Shown here: positions 34,836-43,820 of the stretch, one piece after another
How the letters are laid out: every line of letters begins with the position of its first letter
Numbering within the stretch: position 1 is the first letter of the stretch
NCBI GenBank assembly: GCA_026710545.1
Contig: JAPOQU010000061.1
Span: 20,475 to 84,474 of the forward strand
Length of the DNA: 64,000 nucleotides
Source of the DNA: Gammaproteobacteria bacterium
GTDB taxonomy: Bacteria > Pseudomonadota > Gammaproteobacteria > Eutrophobiales > Eutrophobiaceae
Direction of reading: 5' to 3'
The notes under the pieces: generated by a model
Database searches by the model: none
The model's input: only the letters and a program-made list of their open reading frames with translations
What the model was told of the DNA's origin: nothing
Position numbers and translations under genes: made by a program

Positions 34836-37800
34836 ATGGAAAAATTCGACCGATTGAAAGAACTCCTGCGGACGATGTTTCAACTCGACCGTGGCGATTT
34901 GGACTTCGGCCTGTATCGGATTATGAATCTGAAGGCCAGGGAAATAGAGGAGTTTCTTGAGAATGATTTGTTACCGCAGGTGCAGACTGCATTAACAGGA
35001 AATGTTGCCGGCAGGCAGGCCGAATTGGAAAAAGAACTGGCTGAAGCTCGTATAAGCGCCAGAAAACTGCGTATCGACCCTGAAACGACGCCAGGGTTCA
35101 AGGAACTGCAACAGCAACTTGCCGAAGTCAAGGCTGACGTGGCGGCAGAGGCTGACGTCTACAACCATCTCGCCAATTTCTTTGCGCGCTACTATGACGA
35201 AGGTGACTTCATGTCATTGCGTCGTTATTCCGGTGGCGGGCAATCGAGCTACCTGATTCCCTACGACGGCGAAGAAGTAAAATTGCATTGGGCGAATGCC
35301 GACCAGTACTACATCAAGTCAACGGAAAACTATGCTTCCTACGTATTCAGCGTGGGGCCAGGGGATGAAAAACGGCGCGTAAGGTTCGAGATAGCCAAAG
35401 CGGACAACGAAAAGGACAACGTCAAGGAAGTCGGCAACAAGCAACGCCGTTTCCTGCTGGAGGAAGGCTGTGACGAGGAAACGATTGAAATCATCGATAG
35501 TGATCTTGTCGTCAGGTTCGCACACCGGCCCCTGACGGAGAGCGAAAAGAAACTCTGGAAGGGCAACGGCAACAAACAGCAGGAGTTGATCAACCAGGCG
35601 GCGGCGCAACGCATCCTGAGCAGGTTAGAACCTGCCTGGCAGGTGTTACTGGCCGTAGCCGCCCCCACGGAAAACAATCCCGAACGCACGGTGCTGGACA
35701 AACACCTGGCCGCGTACACGGCCAAGAACAGCTTCGATTACTTCATTCATAAGGATCTGGGTGGCTTCCTGCATCGCGAACTGGACTTGTACCTGAAAAC
35801 AGACGTGCTGAACCTGGACGACCTCGCGGCTGGGGATACTCTGCGTCTGCAACGCGCGTTAGCGAGAACGCGGGCAGTCCGGCACGTGGCGGAAAAGATC
35901 ATCACTTTCCTGGCGCAGCTTGAGGATTTTCAAAAACAGCTTTGGCTCAAGAAGAAATTCGTGCTGGAAACGCAGTATTGCGTCACGCTGGAGCGGGTGC
36001 CGGAAACGCTCTACCCGGAGATTGCGGCCAACAAGGCGCAGCATGATGAGTGGCTGAAGCTGTCTGCCATTGACGAGATTGAAGGCGATCTTGCCAATGG
36101 CAACACGGGCTATACGAATCCCCTGACTGTAGAGTTTCTCAAGGCTAATCCGTACCTCGTGCTGGATACGCGCCATTTTGACTGTGACTTTACTGACAAG
36201 CTGTTGGCGGCTTTATCGGATGCCGTGCCGCTGGATGAGCAGTTGGATGGTTTGCTGGTGCATGGGGAGAATTTTCAAGGGTTGAACTTGTTGCAGACCA
36301 GGTATAGCGGGCAGGTGAACTGTGTATACATGGACCCACCTTATAATACTGATTCTTCGGCGATTTTGTACAAGAACGATTATAAGGATTCTTCCTGGTT
36401 AGCGCTGATGGAAAATCGTTTGTCGCTTGCCAAGACACTTTTAAGCAAGAATGGAATTTTATGTTGCGCGATTGATGACGAAGAAGCATGGCGCTCACGT
36501 TCATTGATGCAGAATATGTTTGAAAAAGAAATAGGGGTTGCTCCGGTTCGTTCGACCCCTATTGGCCGGACCTCTCGTGGCAAATTGTCACCAACGCACG
36601 AATACGCTTTGTTTTATGGTGGAGAAGACACCGCCCCAGGGCCTTTAATTAAAACGGAGAAAGAAAAACAGAGGTACCCTTTTTCTGATGAGAACGGACG
36701 GTATGCGTGGCGTAATCTTATACGTACAGGAACCAACGACAAGCGTGCTGATCGTCCAAAATTATATTATCCGATTTATGTTGGTGACGATGATGCTTTA
36801 CGTGTCCCCAAAATGGAATGGGATGAGGAAAGAACAGAATATCAAATTCTGGAAGAGCCCCAAAAAAATGAGGTTGCCGTGTGGCCGGTTAAATTGCAGG
36901 AGGGAAAGAGAGTTGAAAAGAACTGGGAACGGGGTTGGGGACGGGTATCCTGCGAGGCTGCTGAATACCGCGTACAGAGAAACGGCAACGTTTCTGATGA
37001 ACAGGAAATAAGCATCCATTTTATCCAGCGTATGGATGTTTCCTCCGCCCCAAAGACATGGTGGGGCGATAGCAAATATGCATCATCCAACCATGGGGCT
37101 AAGATTCTCAAAAACCTTTTTGTGGATAATCCTTTTGATTTTCCCAAATCCGTCGCGTTAGTGGAGGATTGCATTCGCGCTTCAGGCGGAGGTGAGCGAA
37201 ATGCTCAAATTATTGATTACTTCGCCGGTTCTGGCACTACCAGCCACGCAGTCATTAATCTCAACCGCGAAGATGAAGGTGAACGCAAGTATATTCTCGT
37301 AGAAATTGGTGAATATTTTGATACAGTGCTGTTGCCACGTATCAAAAAAGTTGTCTATTCGCCGGATTGGAAAGAGGGCAAGCCGGTTTCGCGCAACGGC
37401 TCAACTCAGTTCTTCAAATACATCCGTCTCGAATCCTACGAAGACACGCTGGATAGCTTGGAACTGGTACCGCCAGACTCAGCACAACAGGATTTGCTTG
37501 CACAGAATCCCGCTTTGGAAGAAGATTACCGACTGCGTTATGCACTAGGTGAGGAAACAGCCGGCAGCGCCTGCCTGCTGGGAAAATATTTCACTGATCC
37601 TTTTGCTTACAAGTTGTCATCTGTGCGCGACGGTGTCCGAGGTGATGTACCCGTTGACCTGCCTGAAACCTTCAATTTTCTCATCGGCCTGCGAAGTGCG
37701 TCCCGACGGAAGGTAGAAGACGTGCTTGCCATAACCGGAACTGACGCTGAAGGACGACACTGTTTGATCCTGTGGCGCAACTTGGATGGAACGGACAATC

Positions 37801-37970
37801 CCGTACTGGACGCTTGGTTTACCCGAAACCGGGGGAGCTTCGGAGAACCGGACGTCATTTATGCCAATGGTGACCATACCCTGAACGCCTTGAGGCAGCC
37901 AACTGAAAGTTGGAGCGCCAGAACTATCGAACCGGTTTTTCGCGAGTTAATGTTCAAGGCGGGCGCGTAG
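34836..37970 (+). CDS. mod: type III restriction-modification DNA methyltransferase (Mod), beta class
   Basis: A 1044-residue DNA N6-adenine or N4-cytosine methyltransferase. About 480 N-terminal residues (LDRGDLDFGLYRIMNLKARE, coiled coil about residues 60-110) precede the catalytic motif IV CVYMDPPYNTDSSAILYKND near residue 505. A target-recognition region follows, then motif I DYFAGSGTTSHAVINLNRED near residue 790: the IV-TRD-I order of beta-class enzymes. It marks host DNA so that the Res protein at 38788 spares it. AGGAG precedes ATG. No simple-sequence tract that would suggest phase variation is visible. Confidence 0.93.
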   Translation: MEKFDRLKELLRTMFQLDRGDLDFGLYRIMNLKAREIEEFLENDLLPQVQTALTGNVAGRQAELEKELAEARISARKLRIDPETTPGFKELQQQLAEVKADVAAEADVYNHLANFFARYYDEGDFMSLRRYSGGGQSSYLIPYDGEEVKLHWANADQYYIKSTENYASYVFSVGPGDEKRRVRFEIAKADNEKDNVKEVGNKQRRFLLEEGCDEETIEIIDSDLVVRFAHRPLTESEKKLWKGNGNKQQELINQAAAQRILSRLEPAWQVLLAVAAPTENNPERTVLDKHLAAYTAKNSFDYFIHKDLGGFLHRELDLYLKTDVLNLDDLAAGDTLRLQRALARTRAVRHVAEKIITFLAQLEDFQKQLWLKKKFVLETQYCVTLERVPETLYPEIAANKAQHDEWLKLSAIDEIEGDLANGNTGYTNPLTVEFLKANPYLVLDTRHFDCDFTDKLLAALSDAVPLDEQLDGLLVHGENFQGLNLLQTRYSGQVNCVYMDPPYNTDSSAILYKNDYKDSSWLALMENRLSLAKTLLSKNGILCCAIDDEEAWRSRSLMQNMFEKEIGVAPVRSTPIGRTSRGKLSPTHEYALFYGGEDTAPGPLIKTEKEKQRYPFSDENGRYAWRNLIRTGTNDKRADRPKLYYPIYVGDDDALRVPKMEWDEERTEYQILEEPQKNEVAVWPVKLQEGKRVEKNWERGWGRVSCEAAEYRVQRNGNVSDEQEISIHFIQRMDVSSAPKTWWGDSKYASSNHGAKILKNLFVDNPFDFPKSVALVEDCIRASGGGERNAQIIDYFAGSGTTSHAVINLNREDEGERKYILVEIGEYFDTVLLPRIKKVVYSPDWKEGKPVSRNGSTQFFKYIRLESYEDTLDSLELVPPDSAQQDLLAQNPALEEDYRLRYALGEETAGSACLLGKYFTDPFAYKLSSVRDGVRGDVPVDLPETFNFLIGLRSASRRKVEDVLAITGTDAEGRHCLILWRNLDGTDNPVLDAWFTRNRGSFGEPDVIYANGDHTLNALRQPTESWSARTIEPVFRELMFKAGA

Positions 37971-38083
37971 TGAGATGGTTATCTTTTCTTCATGCCGGTA
38001 TCTTTGAAAAAGTAAACAGAGGTCATCCTCATTTTATAATATTGCACTCAGTGCTATAATCTATGACATAGCAGGGAAAGCTT

Positions 38084-38458
38084 ATGAGGATATTTAAAAC
38101 AAAATGGTTCCATCGATGGGCAAGACGTGAACAGCTTACTGACAAAGCTTTAAAAAATGCCGTTGAAGATATGATGCGGGGTCTTGTTGATGTCAACCTG
38201 GGTGGCTACGTGTACAAACAAAGAATACCCTTGCAAGGCCGGGGAAAGAGTGGCGGCCTGCGGACGTTGATTGCTTTCAAAGGATTTGGTAAGGCTTTTT
38301 TCATATACGGCTTTGCGAAAAACAAGCAAGCCAATGTTGCTGATGATGAATTGAAAATATTGCGAGTTCTTGCAGTAAAGCTGTTGGAATATAAAGCAGA
38401 TGATTTGCAGCGTATGGTGGTTGCCGGTGAACTGATCGAGGTAGTGAGTTATGAGTGA
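38084..38458 (+). CDS. RelE/HigB-like toxin
   Basis: A 124-residue protein: MRIFKTKWFHRWARREQLTD, GGYVYKQRIPLQGRGKSGGL, RTLIAFKGFGKAFFIYGFAK, then a helical C-terminus. This is the pattern of the PF06296-type RelE relatives that cleave ribosome-bound mRNA. It overlaps the HTH antitoxin by 8 bases; toxin-first order as in higBA. A TATAAT lies at 38055-38060. It sits between mod and res. Confidence 0.87.
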   Translation: MRIFKTKWFHRWARREQLTDKALKNAVEDMMRGLVDVNLGGYVYKQRIPLQGRGKSGGLRTLIAFKGFGKAFFIYGFAKNKQANVADDELKILRVLAVKLLEYKADDLQRMVVAGELIEVVSYE

Positions 38459-38753
38459 TCTGAAAAGTGTTATGTATGAAACCGCGCAAGGCCTGCACCG
38501 GGCCGGAGGGCTTGATAAGGCAACACTGCGTGAAATCGAGTCGTTGTGTTTGCCTGGAATAAGGGAATACTCCGCTCAAGACATAAAGCGCATTCGAACC
38601 AAAGCCCGGGCCAGCCAGGGGGTATTCGCTCGTTATTTGAATATCAGTGCATCCACCGTACAAAAATGGGAAACCGGACAGAAAAAACCCACCGGCGCCT
38701 CGCTTAAGCTATTGAACATCATCGATGACCGGGGACTGGAAGTATTATCTTGA
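38451..38753 (+). CDS. HigA-like HTH antitoxin
   Basis: A 100-residue protein whose C-terminal half is an Xre-type helix-turn-helix: IKRIRTKARASQGVFARYLN, SASTVQKWETGQKKPTGAS, LKLLNIIDDRGLE. It should neutralise the preceding toxin and repress the pair. It ends 34 bases before res, so its repression may reach the restriction gene. Confidence 0.9.
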   Translation: MSDLKSVMYETAQGLHRAGGLDKATLREIESLCLPGIREYSAQDIKRIRTKARASQGVFARYLNISASTVQKWETGQKKPTGASLKLLNIIDDRGLEVLS

Positions 38754-38787
38754 TGCTATCCTGTTGATCTAAAGTACTCCGCACTCA

Positions 38788-41700
38788 ATGACACCCCTGC
38801 AAAGCCGGATCATCCTGCATCGTTTCATCTGTCAGGAATTTGGCTACAAAGACCTGCGCGACATGTTGGACAGTCTCGATGGGGTGCCGGCAGGATTTAC
38901 CCCTAATGGCGAAAGCGAATATGCTCAAGCGTTGTATTTAAATCCCAACCTGACCAATGTCTCCTCTGAACAGCTATCCCATTACGACTCAAACATAGTG
39001 AATCATAGCCGCAAGCTGCTCATGACCGAAGAAGACGGGCGAGGTTGGAAATCGTACCAGTATCTTGCTTTGTTATTTACCGAGCACTATCTCAGTCGAT
39101 ACTTCAGTGATTCAGAAAAACTATGTGCCGATTTAAACATAGCAAAAGCAGGTGACCATCATGCAGCGATGATGCCGGATTACGTACCTGAAGACCTGCG
39201 AACCATTGCTTTTCAAAGTGCAACCGGCTCCGGTAAAACGCTTCTTATGCATGCACACATTCTTCAATATCAGCATTACCGGGGCAGATCCGGTGGGCAG
39301 CTTAATAATACCGTCCTGTTAACACCTAACGAGCAGTTGTCGGTACAGCATGAACGTGAGTTGCATGCGAGCGGACTGCGGGCGCGACTGTTCTCAGCAG
39401 AATCAGGCGCTGACATATTCTCACCTATTGAGATCATCGACCTGAACAAACTTGCGGAAAAACAGGGAATTAAACGGGTAGCGGTGCAGGACTTTGGTGA
39501 CAACAACCTGGTATTGGTTGATGAAGGGCACCTTGGGGCGTCCGGCAAGGTTTGGCGTGAGCGCCGCAAAGAACTGTCCCGCGGCGGTTTCACGTTTGAA
39601 TATTCCGCTACCTTCAATCAGGTAGTGAGTAAAAAGGACGCGGAATTGCTGGATGCCTACGGTAAATGTTTGTTGTTTGACTACACCTATCGCCAGTTTC
39701 ACGAAGATGGATACGGCAAGGACTATGCGATATCCAACCTGCCTGGAGGAATGGACGACGCAAACAGCAACATGTACCTGCTCGGGTGTCTATTGACTTT
39801 CTACCAACAGTACCGAATCTGGATGGACAAAGGCGGGCAATGGACGCCATTTAACGTAACAAAACCGCTATGGGTATTTCTCGGCAAGACCGTGACCGGT
39901 TCCAGCAAGGCGGACCAGGAGACGAAGTCGGATGTTATTCGCATTCTGAATTTCCTGGCCTGGGTGCTGGCAAACGATGATCAAGTACGGCGTATGCTGG
40001 TCAGCCTGCTCAAGGGTCAATCCGGCCTGCCTGACGACCAGGGCCGTGATTACTTTGCAGGATGGTTTGGCTATCTCAGCAGGAATGCTAGAGATGACCT
40101 GTATTCCGATATTTGTGAACTACTGTTCAATGGATTGGGAAAGCTACGAGTTGTATACCTGACCGCGGGAGAGGGTGAGTTGCACCTGCGCAGCGCGGAC
40201 AATCCCGTGTTCGGAGTGGTTAATATCGGTGATTCAACGGCGCTCTACAACCTATTGGTGAATGAAGGCAATCCGGATACATCCATTGAGCGGGAAGCGG
40301 GTTTCGTGGAGAGACTGTTTGCGGACGTGGATAAACCAAATTCGCCGGTAAACATCGTTATCGGCGCCCGCCGTTTCATTGCCGGGTGGAATTCCTGGCG
40401 GGTAAGCACCATGGGCCTGATGCATGTCGGTGTCGGCGAAGGGCCTGAAATTATCCAGATGTTCGGGCGCGGCGTGCGCCTTAAAGGCTGGAACATGAGT
40501 CTGAAACGTCACCAACAGAGCGGCGCGGAACTCCCGGAAAACAGCGTTGATCTCACTCATCTTGAGACCTTGTATGTCTTCGGATTACGTGCGAATTATA
40601 TGCAGACCTTCCGGAACCTGTTGGAAAAAGAAGGCATGCGTGTGGATCAGGAAACCATTAACTTGCCTGTTACCTGGAATTTCGGCAAGAAACTTAACCT
40701 GAAGTTGATCCGTATCAAGGGCAACCAGAAGTTCGAGTTTTCCGACAAGAGACCGGTCCTGCCGGACCCTGATGATCCTGACAGGCCTTTTATAACTCTG
40801 GATTTGTATTCTCGGCTGCAGTCGATGGCATCCGGCAACATGGTTTCAGATCCCAAATATAATACAGATTCAGTCAAGCTGGGAGCATCTCATACATCTT
40901 TTTTTGATACCACGCGGATCTACGACAGGATTCTCAGACGTAAACAGCAGAACAACTGGAACAATCTGGTGATCAGGCGTGAGACTATCGAGCATCTCCT
41001 GCAGAATAACGACTGGTACGCGCTGTACATGCCGAGAGAACGGTTGAATTTGAATAATTTTCAAAATCTGAGAGAGCTTGAACAAATTACGGTTGACCTT
41101 ATCATCGAGTATGCCGATCAATTCTGGCGCGAACAACGCCGGCGGTGGGAGAGCGAGAATATAGAAGTGGTCACCCTTAATAATGTTGATCGTAACAACG
41201 TTGAGACTTATGAGTTATCGGTAGAAGCGACACGGAAACAGTTAATCAAGGATATTTACGAATTGAAGGAGAACATTCGTGAAGGTTATTTCCATAATTT
41301 GAAACTTGGCGTCATTATGGCCGGCATCCATGCTTATCAGCCATTGCTATACGCCGGATCAGACCGTGAGATTACAGTTAAACCGGATGTTTTGAATGTG
41401 GATGAAAAAAAGGTGGTAGAGAAGTTAAAGGAATTAGTTGAAAACAGCGAAGTATGTTTACAGAATAAGGAATTGTACCTGATACGAAATCTATCACGCG
41501 GCCGGGGCGTGTCATTTTTCGATGATTTCGGTTATTACCCGGATTTCATTGTCTGGTTGAAAGATGACGATTGTCAGCACGTTGTGTTTCTTGATCCTAA
41601 AGGACTGGGTCGGTACGGGATCAAGGAACAAAAAAAGATACAGCTACATCAAAAGATTCGTGATATTGAAAAACAGGTTCGGAATACCGACCCTGACCTG

Positions 41701-41859
41701 CATTTGAACGCATACGTCCTGTCAGTTACACCAGCCGACAAAATTGATGGCGGCACTCGCTCTGTAACCGAGTGGAGAGAAGATGGGGTTTATTTCCTGA
41801 ATGAGCCTGATTGTTTGAAACAAGTCATCACGAACGTATTAGAGCGAGAAAGTGACTGA
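38788..41859 (+). CDS. res: type III restriction enzyme Res subunit (DEAD/DEAH helicase and PD-(D/E)XK nuclease)
   Basis: A 1023-residue protein with helicase Walker A ATGSGKTLLMHAHI (about residue 145), DEGH box LVDEGHLG, the EYSATF motif III region, and a second helicase lobe with QMFGRGVRLKGW (motif VI). The C-terminal nuclease reads YYPDFIVWLKDD then HVVFLDPKG, giving the D...DxK catalytic set. It translocates on and cleaves unmethylated DNA together with Mod. No clear Shine-Dalgarno is seen, so translation may depend on the upstream antitoxin gene. GC content appears lower than in flanking genes. Confidence 0.93.
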   Translation: MTPLQSRIILHRFICQEFGYKDLRDMLDSLDGVPAGFTPNGESEYAQALYLNPNLTNVSSEQLSHYDSNIVNHSRKLLMTEEDGRGWKSYQYLALLFTEHYLSRYFSDSEKLCADLNIAKAGDHHAAMMPDYVPEDLRTIAFQSATGSGKTLLMHAHILQYQHYRGRSGGQLNNTVLLTPNEQLSVQHERELHASGLRARLFSAESGADIFSPIEIIDLNKLAEKQGIKRVAVQDFGDNNLVLVDEGHLGASGKVWRERRKELSRGGFTFEYSATFNQVVSKKDAELLDAYGKCLLFDYTYRQFHEDGYGKDYAISNLPGGMDDANSNMYLLGCLLTFYQQYRIWMDKGGQWTPFNVTKPLWVFLGKTVTGSSKADQETKSDVIRILNFLAWVLANDDQVRRMLVSLLKGQSGLPDDQGRDYFAGWFGYLSRNARDDLYSDICELLFNGLGKLRVVYLTAGEGELHLRSADNPVFGVVNIGDSTALYNLLVNEGNPDTSIEREAGFVERLFADVDKPNSPVNIVIGARRFIAGWNSWRVSTMGLMHVGVGEGPEIIQMFGRGVRLKGWNMSLKRHQQSGAELPENSVDLTHLETLYVFGLRANYMQTFRNLLEKEGMRVDQETINLPVTWNFGKKLNLKLIRIKGNQKFEFSDKRPVLPDPDDPDRPFITLDLYSRLQSMASGNMVSDPKYNTDSVKLGASHTSFFDTTRIYDRILRRKQQNNWNNLVIRRETIEHLLQNNDWYALYMPRERLNLNNFQNLRELEQITVDLIIEYADQFWREQRRRWESENIEVVTLNNVDRNNVETYELSVEATRKQLIKDIYELKENIREGYFHNLKLGVIMAGIHAYQPLLYAGSDREITVKPDVLNVDEKKVVEKLKELVENSEVCLQNKELYLIRNLSRGRGVSFFDDFGYYPDFIVWLKDDDCQHVVFLDPKGLGRYGIKEQKKIQLHQKIRDIEKQVRNTDPDLHLNAYVLSVTPADKIDGGTRSVTEWREDGVYFLNEPDCLKQVITNVLERESD

Positions 41860-41914
41860 GCGGCGAACTGGAAAAAATAAAACCGATTGAGGCGTCTTCT
41901 GCGGATTTATCGCT

Positions 41915-42652
41915 TTAGAGCGTCGCCACATGTAGTGGGCAATCGGGGATATCTCTGGCAACCACCTTTCCGGATTCGATAAACGGGCGCTCCAGGACGA
42001 TCAATAGTTCCTGGCCCTTATCGGTGATTGCCGAGTTCACCACGGCGCCGATATTTTTCTCTTCTCCGCGCGGTGCCAGTCCGGCCCCAGGCGCCAAGAG
42101 GGTGCTGTTGTCCGTCACGGCATGGCATAAACTCCGTTTAACCTGGCCGCGAAAGCGCAGGCGAGCGATGATCTCCTGCCCCGGGTAACAACCTTTCGTG
42201 TATGACAGGGCGTCCAGGTGATCCAGCTTGAGTTCCTGGGGCAGGAAACGTCCGCTGGTTGCCGGGGTGATCCAGGGTATTCCATGCCTGATGAATGTCG
42301 TCTCCCAGTCGCAGTCATCCATTGGGGCTACATAAGTGGGTAATTCAGGAATTATTTCCTCCGCGGCGCCGGCGTCGACAATGTTTACGTCTGCGCGCAT
42401 CACGTACATTTTCATGCGCGTCATGAATGTCTCTTTCAGCGTCTGGGGCAGCAGCAACCAGAAAGTCTCTTCAAGGCGCGCCAGGATGAAGGTGGCGAGC
42501 ACCCTGCCTTTGGGGTCGCACCAGGCACTGAAGCCGGTTTGTCCGGAGGCAAGCCCGGTCACGTCGGTAGTGAATTGTCCGTGGAGGAAGCCGGCAGCGT
42601 CGGCCCCGGTGATCCTGAGCGGGGCAAGGAAGTCGATTGCACCGGGGTTCAC
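41915..42652 (-). CDS. ygfZ: YgfZ/GcvT-like folate-binding protein (Fe-S maintenance)
   Basis: A 245-residue protein with the defining K-G-C-Y-x-G-Q-E motif, here TKGCYPGQEIIARLRFRGQV. It also has the N-terminal ADAAGFLHGQFTTDVTGL. YgfZ supports repair or assembly of certain [4Fe-4S] enzymes in a folate-dependent way, fitting its place behind succinate dehydrogenase. GTG start overlaps the sdhE stop (GTGA). Confidence 0.93.
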   Translation of the reverse strand: MNPGAIDFLAPLRITGADAAGFLHGQFTTDVTGLASGQTGFSAWCDPKGRVLATFILARLEETFWLLLPQTLKETFMTRMKMYVMRADVNIVDAGAAEEIIPELPTYVAPMDDCDWETTFIRHGIPWITPATSGRFLPQELKLDHLDALSYTKGCYPGQEIIARLRFRGQVKRSLCHAVTDNSTLLAPGAGLAPRGEEKNIGAVVNSAITDKGQELLIVLERPFIESGKVVARDIPDCPLHVATL

Positions 42653-42900
42653 TGGTTCATCCCGCTGATTTTTTCTACGAGAGACAGGTAATCGGGATTG
42701 GCCGGTTGCGCCTGGCCGGTGATCCAGGCATACAGATCGGGATCGGCCTCATCCAGCAGGTCTCCGAACAGTGACTGGTCCCCGGCGCTTAGCCGGGGAT
42801 AACCCTGTTCCAGGAAACGCAGCAGCAGCAGGTCCATCTCCCGGGTGCCGCGCCGGCAGCGCCAGCGTAATTGGGCAAGGCTGTTGTCCGCGGACTCCAT
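42649..42900 (-). CDS. sdhE: SdhE, FAD assembly factor for succinate dehydrogenase
   Basis: An 83-residue protein with the conserved RRGTREMDLLLLRFLEQ (the RGxxE motif needed for SdhA flavinylation) and FGDLLDEADPDLYAWI. The ATG at 42900 overlaps the sdhB stop by one base (TGATG). Confidence 0.95.
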   Translation of the reverse strand: MESADNSLAQLRWRCRRGTREMDLLLLRFLEQGYPRLSAGDQSLFGDLLDEADPDLYAWITGQAQPANPDYLSLVEKISGMNQ

Positions 42901-43682
42901 CACAGCATTTTTTTTGCCAGCAGCTTCTTGGTTTCTGCTATGGCTTTGGCAGGGTTCAGGCCCTTCGGACAGGTATTCGTGCAATTCATGATCGTGTGGC
43001 AGCGATACAGGCTGAACGGGTCTTGTAATTCATCCAGCCGCGTCTCCGTATTTTCGTCCCGGCTGTCGATGATCCAGCGGTAGGCCTGCAATAATATTGC
43101 CGGGCCCAGGTAACGATCGCTGTTCCACCAGTAACTCGGGCAGGAGGTGGAGCAGCAGGCACAGAGGATGCATTCGTACAGGCCGTCGAGTTTTTCCCGG
43201 TCTACCTTGGACTGCACGCGTTCACTGTCTTCCGGGGGAGTGGAACCGGTTTGCATCCAGGGCTTGATGGCGGCGTACTGCGCATAAAAGTGGCTCAGAT
43301 CAGGGACCAGGTCCTTGACGACCTGGGTGTGGGGCAGGGGATAGACCTTGATGTCAGACCTGATATCACTGATGACCCTGGTGCAGGCCAGCGTGTTGAC
43401 GCCGTCGATATTCATGGCGCAGGAACCGCAGATGCCCTCCCGGCAGGAGCGGCGGAAGGTCAGGGTCGAGTCGATTTCATTCTTGATATGGATCAGCGCA
43501 TCCAGCACCATCTGGCCGCACTTGTCGAGGTCGACTTCGTAGGAGTCCACCCTGGGGTTAGCGCCGCTATCCGGGTCCCAGCGGTACACCTGCAGGGTTT
43601 TTTTTCGTTTTACCTCGCCGTTCAGAGGAAACGTTTGTCCCTGCTGCACCTTCGAGTTTTTCGGTAGTGTGAATTGCGCCAT
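42900..43682 (-). CDS. sdhB: succinate dehydrogenase iron-sulfur subunit
   Basis: A 260-residue subunit carrying [2Fe-2S], [4Fe-4S] and [3Fe-4S] centres: [21 protein letters not shown], then [15 protein letters not shown], then [17 protein letters not shown]. It conducts electrons from SdhA to quinone. It is separated from sdhA by a 138-bp gap containing a repeat hairpin, unlike the tight spacing elsewhere in the operon. Confidence 0.97.
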   Translation of the reverse strand: MAQFTLPKNSKVQQGQTFPLNGEVKRKKTLQVYRWDPDSGANPRVDSYEVDLDKCGQMVLDALIHIKNEIDSTLTFRRSCREGICGSCAMNIDGVNTLACTRVISDIRSDIKVYPLPHTQVVKDLVPDLSHFYAQYAAIKPWMQTGSTPPEDSERVQSKVDREKLDGLYECILCACCSTSCPSYWWNSDRYLGPAILLQAYRWIIDSRDENTETRLDELQDPFSLYRCHTIMNCTNTCPKGLNPAKAIAETKKLLAKKML

Positions 43683-43726
43683 ACCGGGTCTCTTTACTTG
43701 TCCTGAGATTACACAAATATTATTTT

Positions 43727-43807
43727 ATCCGCAGATTACGCAGATTAACGCAGATTGTATTTTGATTCATTTCTTTTCATCTGCGTGCATCTGCGTCATC
43801 TGCGGAT
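43727..43807. mobile_element. CGCAGAT-repeat pair inside the sdh operon (23-bp spacer)
   Basis: A forward repeat (43727-43755) and inverted repeat (43779-43807) make a long hairpin between sdhA and sdhB. It could attenuate or protect mRNA and so set the SdhA:SdhB ratio; that is inference. Confidence 0.77.
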
Positions 43808-43820
43808 TATCATTTACGGA

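Noticed and set aside
36300..37300. A second methyltransferase or frameshift within mod
   Set aside because: Motif order IV, target-recognition region, I in one frame is the normal beta-class arrangement.
34530..41859. Prophage or integrative element
   Set aside because: No integrase, phage structural genes or attachment-site repeats; only the restriction island and toxin-antitoxin genes are seen.
42901..42984. 28-residue N-terminal extension of SdhE
   Set aside because: It reads through the end of sdhB in another frame; ATG at 42900 is coupled to the sdhB stop.
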